Source of the DNA: Bradyrhizobium sp. 1(2017)
Lineage (GTDB): Bacteria > Pseudomonadota > Alphaproteobacteria > Rhizobiales > Xanthobacteraceae
Direction of reading: 5' to 3'
NCBI RefSeq assembly: GCF_011602485.2
Contig: NZ_CP050022.2
Location: 310,001-374,000, forward strand
Length of the DNA: 64,000 nucleotides
A program made the position numbers and the translations under genes. This document shows, piece after piece, positions 44,791 through 53,449 of the stretch. Below the pieces are notes generated by a model that had not been told where the DNA came from, made no database searches, and saw nothing but the letters and a program-made list of their open reading frames with translations. The number at the start of each line of letters is the position of its first letter. The first letter of the stretch is position 1.

Positions 44791-45429
44791 ATGGATGCCT
44801 CACCCCGCCCCAAGATCGCGGAAACCATCATCCATGAGACGGTGCGGCTGCGCGAGGCGCAGATCGGCCGCCGGTGCGAGGTCCTGGCCAACACCCGCAT
44901 CGAATATGCCTCGCTCGGCGACTATTCCTATCTCGGCGAGAATTGCGAGGTTGCCGACGCCGCAATCGGGAAGTTTACGGCGATAGCCAACTCGGTGCGG
45001 ATCGGCGCGCCGAACCATCCGATGGGCCGTCCGTCGCAACATCGCTTCACCTATGTGCCGGAATATTACGAGCCGGGCGCGGCGCGCGACCGCGACTTCT
45101 TCGCGGATCGCCGCGGCGACCGCGTGATCGTCGGCAATGACGTCTGGATCGGCCACGCCGCCATCCTGCTGCCCGGCGTGAATGTCGGCGACGGCGCGGT
45201 GATTGCCGCGGGCGCGGTCGTCAGCCGCGATGTCGAGCCCTACACCATCGTCGGCGGCGTTCCCGCGCGCCCGATCCGCAAGCGCTTTGCCGATGCCGTC
45301 GCGGCAAGCCTGCGCCGCATCGCTTGGTGGGATTGGCCGGACGAGCTCATCTTCGAGCGCCTCGGCGATTTCCGTTCCGAGGCGATCGACGAATTTTGCA
45401 GGCGTTACGACCCGGCAGCCAACGCGTAG
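44791..45429 (+). CDS. Hexapeptide-repeat acyltransferase (phosphonate-cluster type)
   Basis: A 212-residue left-handed beta-helix protein. Hexapeptide rungs run from about residue 25 ([24 protein letters not shown]). [20 protein letters not shown] follows, then [48 protein letters not shown]. The sequence resembles the acetyltransferase subfamily first noted in phosphonate-utilisation clusters (TIGR03308 as I recall), although no phn gene is near. It probably transfers an acetyl group to a small amine or sugar. GGAG precedes the ATG. It ends at a bidirectional terminator. Confidence 0.87.
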   Translation: MDASPRPKIAETIIHETVRLREAQIGRRCEVLANTRIEYASLGDYSYLGENCEVADAAIGKFTAIANSVRIGAPNHPMGRPSQHRFTYVPEYYEPGAARDRDFFADRRGDRVIVGNDVWIGHAAILLPGVNVGDGAVIAAGAVVSRDVEPYTIVGGVPARPIRKRFADAVAASLRRIAWWDWPDELIFERLGDFRSEAIDEFCRRYDPAANA

Positions 45430-45445
45430 AGCGGAGGCGAAAACA

Positions 45446-45475
45446 AAAATGGCCGGGCGCGAGCCCGGCCATTTT
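45446..45475. terminator. Bidirectional rho-independent terminator
   Basis: AAAATGGCCGGGC pairs with GCCCGGCCATTTT around GCGA. It sits between convergent genes and shares its stem core with the terminator at 23782-23809. Confidence 0.92.
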
Positions 45476-45495
45476 GATTCGGTCGATATGTCCGC

Positions 45496-45879
45496 TCAGT
45501 ACAGCGGGAAGGCCTGCGGGTAGCCGCCGACATCGCCCGGCGGCGAAAGCGGCTGACGGTCGATCGGACGGTTGAGGTTCTCGCGGGCAAAGGACGGATA
45601 GCCCACCGCCGGCGGGAAGGCGTAGTCGCTGAACTTGCGGTCGCCCGGATTGACCTCGGTGCCGCCGTCGAGCCAGGAGCGCTTGCTCACATAGATGCGG
45701 GTGCGGCCCTGCTGGTAGACCGCGTTGGGGCCGCTCGGGCCGTAATAGGGCCGGCCGCGCTCGTCATAGCGCTTGGTCCTGGTGTCGGCCGAAGCCGGCG
45801 ACGCGAGCGACATGGCAATGACGGCGCCCGCCGCAAGCCAGATCGCCAATGTGTTCGCCGCAGAGAATTTCAAGCTCAT
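45496..45879 (-). CDS. Small secreted protein of unknown function
   Basis: A 127-residue protein. The signal peptide covers about residues 1-31 (hydrophobic NTLAIWLAAGAVIAMSLASPASA). A mature part rich in tyrosine, proline, arginine and glycine follows (RYDERGRPYYGPSGPNAVY, RTRIYVSKRSWLDGGTEV). No named domain is recognised; the pattern is common among periplasmic hypothetical proteins of Bradyrhizobium. The ATG at 45879 follows GAAGGGGACGTG; a longer frame to 45918 is less likely. Confidence 0.78.
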   Translation of the reverse strand: MSLKFSAANTLAIWLAAGAVIAMSLASPASADTRTKRYDERGRPYYGPSGPNAVYQQGRTRIYVSKRSWLDGGTEVNPGDRKFSDYAFPPAVGYPSFARENLNRPIDRQPLSPPGDVGGYPQAFPLY

Positions 45880-46033
45880 CACGTCCCCTTCAGGCGGCAG
45901 GCCGCCAGTCGATTTCACCCCATACTAGCCCGGCCGGGGCGGACGCAACTAGGTCAATTGGGTCACACCAGCTCGGAATAATCGTGCGTGCTGGCAAAAG
46001 TTGCATCAATACCAGCCACTTGGGCTTGATGCG

Positions 46034-46100
46034 GCCCGGAGCGCGATCCGGAAAAGTGTGCAGCAAAGATCGCGCTCGAACAATGACCTAAAGCGGCCCG
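46034..46100. repeat. Dispersed rhizobial repeat (GATCCGGAAAAGTGTG type)
   Basis: GGAGCGCGATCCGGAAAAGTG begins a recognisable intergenic element of rhizobial genomes, and ACCTAAAGCG ends it; the middle is shortened. It overlaps the last codons and stop of the hypothetical gene at 46088. Confidence 0.5.
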
Positions 46101-46876
46101 CGCAATTGCGCGTTCGCGGCACCCAGCAGCCAGTCCGGCGATCCCTGGCTATCGCAGGCGCGGCGTTTCAGCTCGGCATGGGCGAACAATTCCGCCAGCT
46201 TCGGCTCGTTGCCCGAGGCCAGCAGCGTCAGCCGGTTCAGCGTGCAGGCGATCGCCGCGCGCCGGGCAGGCATTGTGTCGCCCTGGCAGGAGAAGCCGGA
46301 GATCTGCAGCGCGGGCTCCTCGCTGCGTTTGAGATAGCCGAGGCAGGCCCGCATCCCCTCCGCCGCGCCGACTGGCCGGAACAGGGCGACGGGCCCGAAC
46401 TTGGTGTCGATCAAGCCCGCCTGCTCGAGCGCCGTGGCGGCGCCCAATCCCATCTGGACGGCCAGGTCCGTCGTCGCCGGACGGGCCACGTCGAATTCGC
46501 CGCCTTCCCGGTAGATCTCGAGCTCGGCCAAGGGCTTGCCTGCCTCGCCCGCCCAGCGCAGCACGTCCCTGCGGCCGCCTTCGGGATGCCTGAGGATGGT
46601 GTAAGAGGCTGTTTTATCTGACGAATCGAGCCGGCTGACGGCGAAGGCCGGATGCGAGCGGTCGGCCGTGCTCCAGCCCGGCTTGTCGGCGGCATCATCG
46701 TCGCGCCAGTCGGGCAGCTGATCCAGCGCCGCAAGGGCGAGGATGGCAAACAGGGCGAGCGCCCCCACATAGGCGATCAGGCGCGCCAGCGTGCCGACCA
46801 CCTCGTCGGCGAAGGCTGCAAGCGCCAGGTGGATCTGGGTGGGGCTAACGGCCGTTCTGGCCTCAGGCGACTGCAT
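46088..46876 (-). CDS. Hypothetical membrane-anchored protein
   Basis: A 262-residue protein. An N-terminal cytoplasmic segment is followed by a membrane helix at about residues 33-52 (LIAYVGALALFAILALAALD). A predicted periplasmic domain follows with the conserved-looking patterns SYTILRHPEGGRRDVLRWAG and ACLGYLKRSEEPALQISGF, plus several cysteines. I do not recognise a domain. The stop codon lies in a dispersed repeat. It is divergent from asd with 116 bases between. Confidence 0.75.
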   Translation of the reverse strand: MQSPEARTAVSPTQIHLALAAFADEVVGTLARLIAYVGALALFAILALAALDQLPDWRDDDAADKPGWSTADRSHPAFAVSRLDSSDKTASYTILRHPEGGRRDVLRWAGEAGKPLAELEIYREGGEFDVARPATTDLAVQMGLGAATALEQAGLIDTKFGPVALFRPVGAAEGMRACLGYLKRSEEPALQISGFSCQGDTMPARRAAIACTLNRLTLLASGNEPKLAELFAHAELKRRACDSQGSPDWLLGAANAQLRGPL

Positions 46877-46992
46877 CCACGGTCTTCAGGCATGGTCCAA
46901 CGTTGTCTTGGGGCCGGTTCTCGCATAGAAGCGCTGCTCTTCCTGTTTAAGCGTCAGCTTCGGGAACGGGCTTTTTCATCGGAGAGTGAACG

Positions 46993-48027
46993 ATGGGTTA
47001 CAAAGTCGCAGTCGTCGGCGCGACCGGCAATGTCGGACGGGAAATGCTCAACATCCTCGATGAGCGCAAATTCCCCGCGGACGAGGTCGTGGCCCTCGCG
47101 TCGCGCCGCAGCGTCGGCGTCGAGGTCTCCTATGGCAACCGGACCCTGAAGGTCAAAGCGCTCGAGCATTACGATTTCTCCGACGTCGACATCTGCCTGA
47201 TGTCGGCGGGCGGCTCGGTGTCGAAGGAATGGTCGCCGCAGATCGGCGCCGCCGGCGCGGTCGTGATCGACAATTCCTCCGCCTGGCGCATGGATCCGGA
47301 CGTGCCGCTGATCGTGCCCGAGGTGAACGCCGCCGCGACCGAAGGCTTCAAGAAGAAGAACATCATCGCCAATCCGAACTGCTCGACCGCGCAGCTCGTC
47401 GTCGCGCTCAAGCCCTTGCACGACAAGGCGACGATCAAGCGCGTCGTGGTCTCGACCTATCAATCGGTGTCGGGCGCCGGCAAGGACGCGATGGACGAAT
47501 TGTTCTCGCAGACCAAGGCCGTCTACACCAATGACGAGCTGGTCGCGAAGAAATTCCCCAAGCGCATCGCCTTCAACGTCATTCCCCACATCGACGTCTT
47601 CATGGAGGACGGCTACACCAAGGAAGAGTGGAAGATGATGGCGGAGACCAAGAAGATCCTTGATCCCAAGATCAAGCTCTCCGCGACCTGCGTGCGTGTG
47701 CCTGTCTTCGTCGGCCACTCCGAGGCCGTCAACATCGAGTTCGAGAATCCGATCAGCGCGGACGAAGCGCGCGAGATCCTGCGCAAGGCGCCCGGCTGCC
47801 TCGTCATCGACAAGCAGGAGCCCGGCGGCTACGCCACGCCGTATGAAGCGGCCGGCGAGGATGCCACCTATATCAGCCGCATCCGCGAGGACGCGACGGT
47901 GGAGAACGGCCTCGCGCTGTGGTGCGTGTCCGACAACCTCCGCAAGGGCGCAGCCCTCAACGCGATCCAGATTGCGGAAGTCCTGATCAACCGCAAGCTG
48001 ATCAGCGCGAAGAAGAAGGCGGCGTAA
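46993..48027 (+). CDS. asd: Aspartate-semialdehyde dehydrogenase
   Basis: A 344-residue enzyme. The NADP motif is VVGATGNVGREMLNIL. The catalytic cysteine is in NPNCSTAQLVVALKPLHD, with STYQSVSGAGKDAMDEL and a substrate-binding Arg in CVRVPVFVGHSEAVNI. It reduces aspartyl phosphate in the path to lysine, threonine, methionine and diaminopimelate. GGAGAGTG precedes the ATG. It is monocistronic and convergent with a carbonic anhydrase gene across a family A repeat. Confidence 0.98.
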   Translation: MGYKVAVVGATGNVGREMLNILDERKFPADEVVALASRRSVGVEVSYGNRTLKVKALEHYDFSDVDICLMSAGGSVSKEWSPQIGAAGAVVIDNSSAWRMDPDVPLIVPEVNAAATEGFKKKNIIANPNCSTAQLVVALKPLHDKATIKRVVVSTYQSVSGAGKDAMDELFSQTKAVYTNDELVAKKFPKRIAFNVIPHIDVFMEDGYTKEEWKMMAETKKILDPKIKLSATCVRVPVFVGHSEAVNIEFENPISADEAREILRKAPGCLVIDKQEPGGYATPYEAAGEDATYISRIREDATVENGLALWCVSDNLRKGAALNAIQIAEVLINRKLISAKKKAA

Positions 48028-48040
48028 GGAATTCTCTCCT

Positions 48041-48193
48041 GTCATCCCGGACAAGCGCGCCATAGGCGCGCGCAGATCCGGGATCCATAACCACAGGACG
48101 TGGTTTGGCGCGAAGCTCGTAACTCCGAGTCATCGTAAAACGATTGCTGCGGCGTATGGGTCCCGGATCTGCGCTTCGCTTGTCCGGGACGAC
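48041..48193. repeat. Palindromic repeat, family A copy 5
   Basis: The longest copy, about 153 bases. The ends are GTCATCCCGGACAAGCG and CGCTTGTCCGGGACGAC. Inner blocks are GGATCCATAACCACAGG and GTATGGGTCC, and TGGTTTGGCGCGAAGCTCG and ACTCCGAGTC lie in the core. It lies between the convergent asd and carbonic anhydrase genes. Confidence 0.9.
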
Positions 48194-48228
48194 GATCTCG
48201 TTTGACGCGGCACCCTACGAAAGCGGGC

Positions 48229-48873
48229 TTACACCACGCTTCGCGCGCTCTTGAATTCCTTCGTCGCCTTGTCCAGCACGAACAGCGTTCCCTCCGCGAC
48301 GCCGAAATAGGCGCCGTGCAGCTGCATCTGGCCGCTCTCGACCGCTTTGCGCACGAACGGGAACGTCATCAGGTTTTCCAGGCTGCGGAACACTGCGGCC
48401 TTCTCGATGCGCTCGACGAACTGCGCCATGGTCTCGTGGTCGCGCTGCTCGACCACCTCGCCGGGCTTGATGAACATCTGCATCCACTTGCCGATGAAGT
48501 CGCCGGGCGTCAGCGGCTCGATCTTGTCGACGAAGGCGCGGATGCCGCCGCATTGCGCGTGGCCGAGGATGACGATGTGCTTCACCTTCAGCACCGTCAC
48601 GGCATATTCCAGCGCGGCCGAGACACCATGGGCGTTGGCGTCGGGCTGATAGGTCGGCACCAGATTGGCGATGTTGCGGACGACGAACAGCTCGCCCGGA
48701 CCGACATCGAAGATCGCCTCGGGCGAGACGCGGCTGTCGCAGCAGCCGATCACCATCACTTCCGGTGATTGCCCCTTGACCGAGAGCTCGCGGTAGCGGC
48801 TCTGTTCCGCCGGCAGCCGGTTGGTGGCGAAGGCGTTGTAGCCTTCCAGCAAGGACTTTGGGAATGTGATCAT
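48229..48873 (-). CDS. Beta-class carbonic anhydrase
   Basis: A 214-residue enzyme. Zinc ligands are Cys44, His105 and Cys108 (GCCDSRVSP and ILGHAQCGG), with the catalytic Asp46-Arg48 dyad. FVVRNIANLVP is also typical. It interconverts carbon dioxide and bicarbonate in the cytoplasm. It belongs to the plant/bacterial beta-CA type. The ATG at 48873 follows AGGCATAGGCC. It is divergent from the CoA ester lyase gene with 104 bases between. Confidence 0.95.
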   Translation of the reverse strand: MITFPKSLLEGYNAFATNRLPAEQSRYRELSVKGQSPEVMVIGCCDSRVSPEAIFDVGPGELFVVRNIANLVPTYQPDANAHGVSAALEYAVTVLKVKHIVILGHAQCGGIRAFVDKIEPLTPGDFIGKWMQMFIKPGEVVEQRDHETMAQFVERIEKAAVFRSLENLMTFPFVRKAVESGQMQLHGAYFGVAEGTLFVLDKATKEFKSARSVV

Positions 48874-48977
48874 GGCCTATGCCTAATCATAGACCGCAGG
48901 GGCGAACAAGCCTTTCGAATAGGCAGGCCAGGTGCTATCGGCTGAGGTCGGACGACAGACGAAGAAGGAACGCCAGC

Positions 48978-49859
48978 ATGACCCGCCCGCGCCGCAGCCA
49001 TCTGTTCATGCCCGGCTCCAACCCCCGCGCGCTGGAAAAGGCGCGCAATCTCGCCGCCGACGGCCTGATCCTCGATCTCGAGGATTCCGTCGCGCCTGAC
49101 GCCAAGGCGGTGGCGCGCGACGGCATCGCCGCCGCGATTGCGGCCAAGGGCTTTGGCAAGCGCGAGATTTTGATCCGGACCAATGGTCTCGACTCGGCCT
49201 GGTGGGCCGATGACGTCGCTATGGCCGCCAAGGCCTCGCCGGACGGAATCCTGGTTCCAAAAGTTTCAAGTGTCGAAGATCTCGACGCGATCGGCCGGAA
49301 GCTCGCCGAGCTCGGCGCCGCGCCGACCGTGAAAGTCTGGGCGATGATCGAGACCGCCCGCGCGGTGCTGCATGCCGAGGAATTGGCCGCGGCGGGCCGC
49401 GATCCATCGCGGCGCTTGTCGGGCTTCGTGTTCGGCCCGAACGACATCTCGCGCGAGACGCGGATCCGAATGCAGCCGGGGCGCGCCGCGATGATCCCGA
49501 TGATCACCCATTGCATCCTGGCGACGCGTGCCCACGGTCTCGAGATCCTCGACGGTCCCTACAGCGACATCGCCAACTCCGACGGTTTCGCCACCGAATG
49601 CGCGCAGGGCCGCGATCTCGGCTTCGATGGCAAGACGTTGATTCACCCTTCGCAGATCGACGCCTGTAACGCCATCTTCACCCCGCCCGAAGAGGAAGTC
49701 GCCCGCGCCCGGAAGATCATCGCGGCATTCGAATTGCCGGAGAACGTCTCGCGCGGTGCGATCCGCCTCGACGGCGCCATGGTGGAGCGCCTGCACGCCG
49801 ATATGGCCCGGCGCACGATCGAGATCGCGGACGCGATTGCGGCGATGAGCAAGGGCTGA
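48978..49859 (+). CDS. HpcH/HpaI-type CoA ester lyase (CitE-like)
   Basis: A 293-residue TIM-barrel protein. RSHLFMPGSNPRALEKA, LILDLEDSVAPDAK, ILVPKVSSVEDL, WAMIETARAVL and GKTLIHPSQIDACNAIFTP are the hallmark blocks of the CitE / malyl-CoA lyase superfamily, including the Mg-binding Glu and Asp. Members cleave or form citryl-, malyl- or methylmalyl-CoA-type esters; the substrate is not clear. GAAGGAA precedes the ATG. No citrate lyase alpha or gamma gene is adjacent, so it is not part of a citrate lyase complex here. Confidence 0.9.
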   Translation: MTRPRRSHLFMPGSNPRALEKARNLAADGLILDLEDSVAPDAKAVARDGIAAAIAAKGFGKREILIRTNGLDSAWWADDVAMAAKASPDGILVPKVSSVEDLDAIGRKLAELGAAPTVKVWAMIETARAVLHAEELAAAGRDPSRRLSGFVFGPNDISRETRIRMQPGRAAMIPMITHCILATRAHGLEILDGPYSDIANSDGFATECAQGRDLGFDGKTLIHPSQIDACNAIFTPPEEEVARARKIIAAFELPENVSRGAIRLDGAMVERLHADMARRTIEIADAIAAMSKG

Positions 49860-49871
49860 GGACCGACGCTC

Positions 49872-50285
49872 TCAGGGCTTTGCGACGGCAAGAACCGCGA
49901 TGACGATCGCGGCGAGGATGACGACCGGCAGCGTCCCTGGCATCGAGGGCGATGCACCTGCTTCGATCTTCCGGAGCTGGCCGCTCTGGACACCGTGCAA
50001 GGCCGATAGCAGCACGACGAAGCCGAGCTTGACGTTCAGCCAGCCCTGGCCGAACCATGATCCCGATATGGCAAGGCCCGTCCCGAACGTCCAGACCCCG
50101 ATGATTGCCGGAACGGTCACCCACCGATCGTAGCGGCGGATGCCGGCGACGAACCGTTCGTGCGCCTGCGGCACTTTCGACAGCAAGGCAAGCGTCAGCG
50201 ACGTCACCGTCACGCCACCGACGAAGAGCAGCGCAGACGCGACGTGGGCGGCCTTCAGCCAGACGTAGTAGTCAGCGACGTTCAT
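49872..50285 (-). CDS. Small integral membrane protein, CopD-like
   Basis: A 137-residue protein with four membrane helices (about 5-35, 52-75, 80-98 and 115-135). WLKAAHVASALLFVGGVTVT near the N-terminus has the histidine and glycine pattern of the CopD/DUF2214-like membrane proteins. The function is unknown. It overlaps the DUF3817 gene by four bases (ATGA), so the two are translationally coupled. Confidence 0.7.
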   Translation of the reverse strand: MNVADYYVWLKAAHVASALLFVGGVTVTSLTLALLSKVPQAHERFVAGIRRYDRWVTVPAIIGVWTFGTGLAISGSWFGQGWLNVKLGFVVLLSALHGVQSGQLRKIEAGASPSMPGTLPVVILAAIVIAVLAVAKP

Positions 50286-50620
50286 CTCGTGGACGATTCC
50301 TCACGCAAGGCCTCGATGTGTTGCCGGATGCGCCGAGACGCGACAAAGCCGGCGAACGGAACGAAGGCCGAGGCCGCAAGCCATGTGATCTGGCGTTGCT
50401 GCCAGATGCCGGCGCCGGCGGTCTGCAAAAGCGTCCAGCAGTAGAAGATGAATGCAAGGCCGTGCAGCGGCCCGATCACCCGCACACCGATCGGCCAGTC
50501 CCATAGATGCTTGAGGGGAACGGCGACGCAGACGAGCAGGGCCAGCGTCGAGGCCTCTATGACGGACGCAAGCTGGAGTTGGTCCAGCAGGGAAACGTTG
50601 CTCTTGGTGTCGTTGTTCAT
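50282..50620 (-). CDS. DUF3817 membrane protein
   Basis: A 112-residue protein with three membrane helices. The family pattern is ASVIEASTLALLVCVAVPLKHL followed by GVRVIGPLHGLAFIFYCW, matching DUF3817 (often annotated YdzA-related). The function is unknown. It is first in a two-gene unit with the CopD-like gene, and divergent from a GlxA-type regulator with 139 bases between starts. Confidence 0.85.
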   Translation of the reverse strand: MNNDTKSNVSLLDQLQLASVIEASTLALLVCVAVPLKHLWDWPIGVRVIGPLHGLAFIFYCWTLLQTAGAGIWQQRQITWLAASAFVPFAGFVASRRIRQHIEALREESSTR

Positions 50621-50759
50621 GACCTGACCATTGAAGGCGCGTCGGTCGTGATTTAGCCGATGCGGTCGAGACTCATGAGTGGCGCTTCTGCCGATTGATG
50701 ATCATTTCCTGCCAAAACGTGATACTGACGTTTGCGGCATTGGCCGGGAGTGGAACGTC

Positions 50760-51812
50760 ATGATTCATAGGGTCTGCATTGTCGCGATGAATCAGGTCAT
50801 CCCGTACGACCTGGCACTCGCTTATGAGGTCTTCGGGCGGCTCAGGGACGACAGGAGCAAGCCGCTCTACGATGTGCGCGTGTGTGCCGAAATTGCTCGT
50901 GTCGATGCCGGGCCGTTCGGGCTGGTGGTGCCCTTCGGATTGGAGGTCGTTGCCCGCGCCCGCACCGTGATTGTGCCTGGAATCGAGAATCCTCTGGCTC
51001 CCATCTCGACGGCCGTTCTTCGCACCTTGGTCAAGGCGCATCGTCGAGGGACGAGAATTGCGTCGATCTGCTCCGGTGCATTCGTGCTGGCGGAGGCCGG
51101 TCTGCTGGATGGGCGCCGCGCGACCACCCACTGGCTCTGTGCCGATGAGCTCGTCCGCCGCTATCCGCGGGTGCAGGTCGATCCGAATGTTCTCTATGTG
51201 GATGAGGGAGAGATCGTGACGTCAGCCGGGGCATCGGCGGGAATGGACATGTGTCTTCACCTCGTCAGACGAGATTTCGGTCAGGCCGTGGCCGTTCATG
51301 CCGCGCGGCTGGCCGTCGCTCCGGTCAACCGGGAAGGTGGTCAGGCACAATTCATCCGGCGCGATCCGCCGCGTTCGAGCGGCTCTCTCGCCGCTCATCT
51401 CGAATGGGTTGCCGCTCATCTGGCGAAGCCGCTCACGGTGGCACGGATGGCGGCCCAGGCGCGGATGAGCGAACGAAGTTTTGCACGTCATTTCCGCGAG
51501 CAGATCGGCACCACTCCGATGCAATGGCTGTTGAACGCGCGAATTCGCCGGGCGCAGGAGCTTCTGGAAAGCAGCCCGGCTTACGTGGACCAGATCGCCG
51601 CGGCCTGCGGCTTTCAGTCGACCGTCACGTTTCGCACGAGCTTTCGCCGGATCGCCGGGGTCAGCCCTGGCGACTATCGGCGGCGGTTCAACGCGGTGCA
51701 ATCGTCCGGTAAGTCGGGTTCAAAAGACCGTGCTGCGAGAGCGGTCGTCCGCAGAACCAACAACAGGCTTGCCGCCGGTCGCGGCTCGATCAGACGTCCC
51801 GGGCAGGTCTGA
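50760..51812 (+). CDS. GlxA-family AraC-type transcriptional regulator
   Basis: A 350-residue regulator. The N-terminal DJ-1/PfpI-like domain (about 1-190) has VPYDLALAYEVFG-type and SICSGAFVLAEAGLLDGRRA blocks. The C-terminal AraC domain has two helix-turn-helix motifs: LTVARMAAQARMSERSFARHF and YVDQIAAACGFQSTVTFRTSF. GlxA-type regulators respond to small metabolites. GGGAG precedes the ATG at 50760. Divergence from the DUF3817/CopD-like pair suggests that it controls them. The C-terminus is a basic tail of about 35 residues. Confidence 0.92.
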   Translation: MIHRVCIVAMNQVIPYDLALAYEVFGRLRDDRSKPLYDVRVCAEIARVDAGPFGLVVPFGLEVVARARTVIVPGIENPLAPISTAVLRTLVKAHRRGTRIASICSGAFVLAEAGLLDGRRATTHWLCADELVRRYPRVQVDPNVLYVDEGEIVTSAGASAGMDMCLHLVRRDFGQAVAVHAARLAVAPVNREGGQAQFIRRDPPRSSGSLAAHLEWVAAHLAKPLTVARMAAQARMSERSFARHFREQIGTTPMQWLLNARIRRAQELLESSPAYVDQIAAACGFQSTVTFRTSFRRIAGVSPGDYRRRFNAVQSSGKSGSKDRAARAVVRRTNNRLAAGRGSIRRPGQV

Positions 51813-51942
51813 CCAAGCGAAAGCGCGATGCGGTGGCTCGCTGTGATTTGTGTCACACAGCCCGGTCGATTGCTTCAATAGATTGGCGCCGTGTAAATTG
51901 TGAACATTGCCTCCGGTCCCGATATGGCGAGTGGGCGTCCTC

Positions 51943-53424
51943 ATGCTTCGCAAATTTTTCTATTGCCTTGCCCTTCTTGTTCTCGCTGGCCCGGCAATCG
52001 CCAACGACCGGGCCAAAGGCGAGGCGAGCGCTGCCATTGCCACCGCCTCCGAGGCGATACGGCGGGATCCCAAGGACGCGGGTGCCTACTACAGCCGGGG
52101 CAACGCGTATAGCGACAAGGGCGAGGCAGACCGTGCCATTGCAGACTACACGACAACGATCCGGCTCGATCCGGCGCATGTGGATGCGCATTACAACCGG
52201 GGCAACGCTTACAGCAACAAAGGCGACGCGGAGCGCGCCATCGCGGACTATACGGCGACGATCCGGCTCGATCCGGCCTATGCGAACGCGTACTACAACC
52301 GAGGTAATGCCTTCAGCAAGAAGGGCGACACGGATCGCGCCATTGCCGATTACACCGAAGCGGTCCGCCTGCAGCCCATGAATGCGAACGCCTATTTCAA
52401 TCGCGGCAATGCTTACGGCAGCAAAGGCGACGCGGACCGTGCCATTGCGGATTACACCGACGCGATACGCGTGGACCCCACATACGCGAACGCCTACGTC
52501 AATCGCGGTCTAGCCTATGAGAAGCGCGGAGATTTCGCCAAGGCAAGGGCCGACTTCAACGCGACGCTCGGACTGACCCAGAGCGCCACAAGATGGGCTC
52601 TGGACAAGGCACGCGAGCGGCTTGCTGTCCTGCCTGCGCCGCGGCCGGCAACGATATTGGCCGAGAAACCGAGCGTTCCTCCGGCTGTCCTGGCCCCCGG
52701 GGCTGCGAACGGTGATCGCCGTATTGCCCTCGTCATCGGCAATTCGGCATATGAAAACGTTGCCGCACTCCCGAACCCCGTGCGCGACGCGAGCCTCGTC
52801 GCTGACGTGCTGAAGCTCACCGGCTTCGAAGCAGTTACCCTGCTGACCAACCTCCGCAAGGAGGCGCTGGTCAGCGCTCTGCGCGAGTTCGCTGCACGTG
52901 CGGAAACGGCGGATTGGGCCGTCGTCTATTATGCCGGACACGGCATGGAGGTCGGCGGCGTCAACTACCTCATCCCGACGGATGCTAGGATCGCCGCGGA
53001 TCGCGAAATCGCATTCGAAGCCGTGCCCGTCGATCAGGTTCTCAACGCGGCGGAGCGCGCGAAAAAATTGCGCCTCGTCATTCTCGATGCCTGCCGTGAT
53101 AACCCGTTCGCAGCCCAGATGAAGCGCACGATGACGGTCGCGTCGCGTTCCGTGTCGCGAGGTCTGGCGCCTGTCGAGCCGGAGGCTGGAACGCTGGTGG
53201 TCTACGCCGCAAAGGATGGCGAGACTGCGCTCGACGGCGACGGGAGCAACAGCCCGTTCGCAGCCGCGTTCGTCAAGAATGTCCCGACGCCGGGCCTCGA
53301 GGTCCGCAGGCTGTTCGATTTCGTGCGCGACGATGTCATGGAAGCGACCGGTCGCAAGCAGAAACCGTTCAGTTACGGCTCGATCTCCGGACGGCAGGAC
53401 TTCTATTTCGTCGCTGGCAAGTGA
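51943..53424 (+). CDS. Secreted TPR-caspase (metacaspase-like) protein
   Basis: A 493-residue protein. The signal peptide covers about 1-20 (CLALLVLAGPAIA). Five tetratricopeptide repeats of 34 residues span about 46-215, with the units RGNAY-KGDADRAIADYT nearly identical. A caspase-like p20 domain (C14) follows from about 257, with RRIALVIGNSAYENVAAL, the catalytic His333 in YYAGHGMEVGG and Cys384 in LDACRDNPF. SPFAAAFVKNVPTPG is also typical. Bacterial metacaspase-like proteases of this type are exported and their substrates are unknown. The ATG at 51943 gives a clean signal peptide. Confidence 0.92.
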   Translation: MLRKFFYCLALLVLAGPAIANDRAKGEASAAIATASEAIRRDPKDAGAYYSRGNAYSDKGEADRAIADYTTTIRLDPAHVDAHYNRGNAYSNKGDAERAIADYTATIRLDPAYANAYYNRGNAFSKKGDTDRAIADYTEAVRLQPMNANAYFNRGNAYGSKGDADRAIADYTDAIRVDPTYANAYVNRGLAYEKRGDFAKARADFNATLGLTQSATRWALDKARERLAVLPAPRPATILAEKPSVPPAVLAPGAANGDRRIALVIGNSAYENVAALPNPVRDASLVADVLKLTGFEAVTLLTNLRKEALVSALREFAARAETADWAVVYYAGHGMEVGGVNYLIPTDARIAADREIAFEAVPVDQVLNAAERAKKLRLVILDACRDNPFAAQMKRTMTVASRSVSRGLAPVEPEAGTLVVYAAKDGETALDGDGSNSPFAAAFVKNVPTPGLEVRRLFDFVRDDVMEATGRKQKPFSYGSISGRQDFYFVAGK

Positions 53425-53449
53425 CGCCGGATTTGGCAGGATTAAGCCC

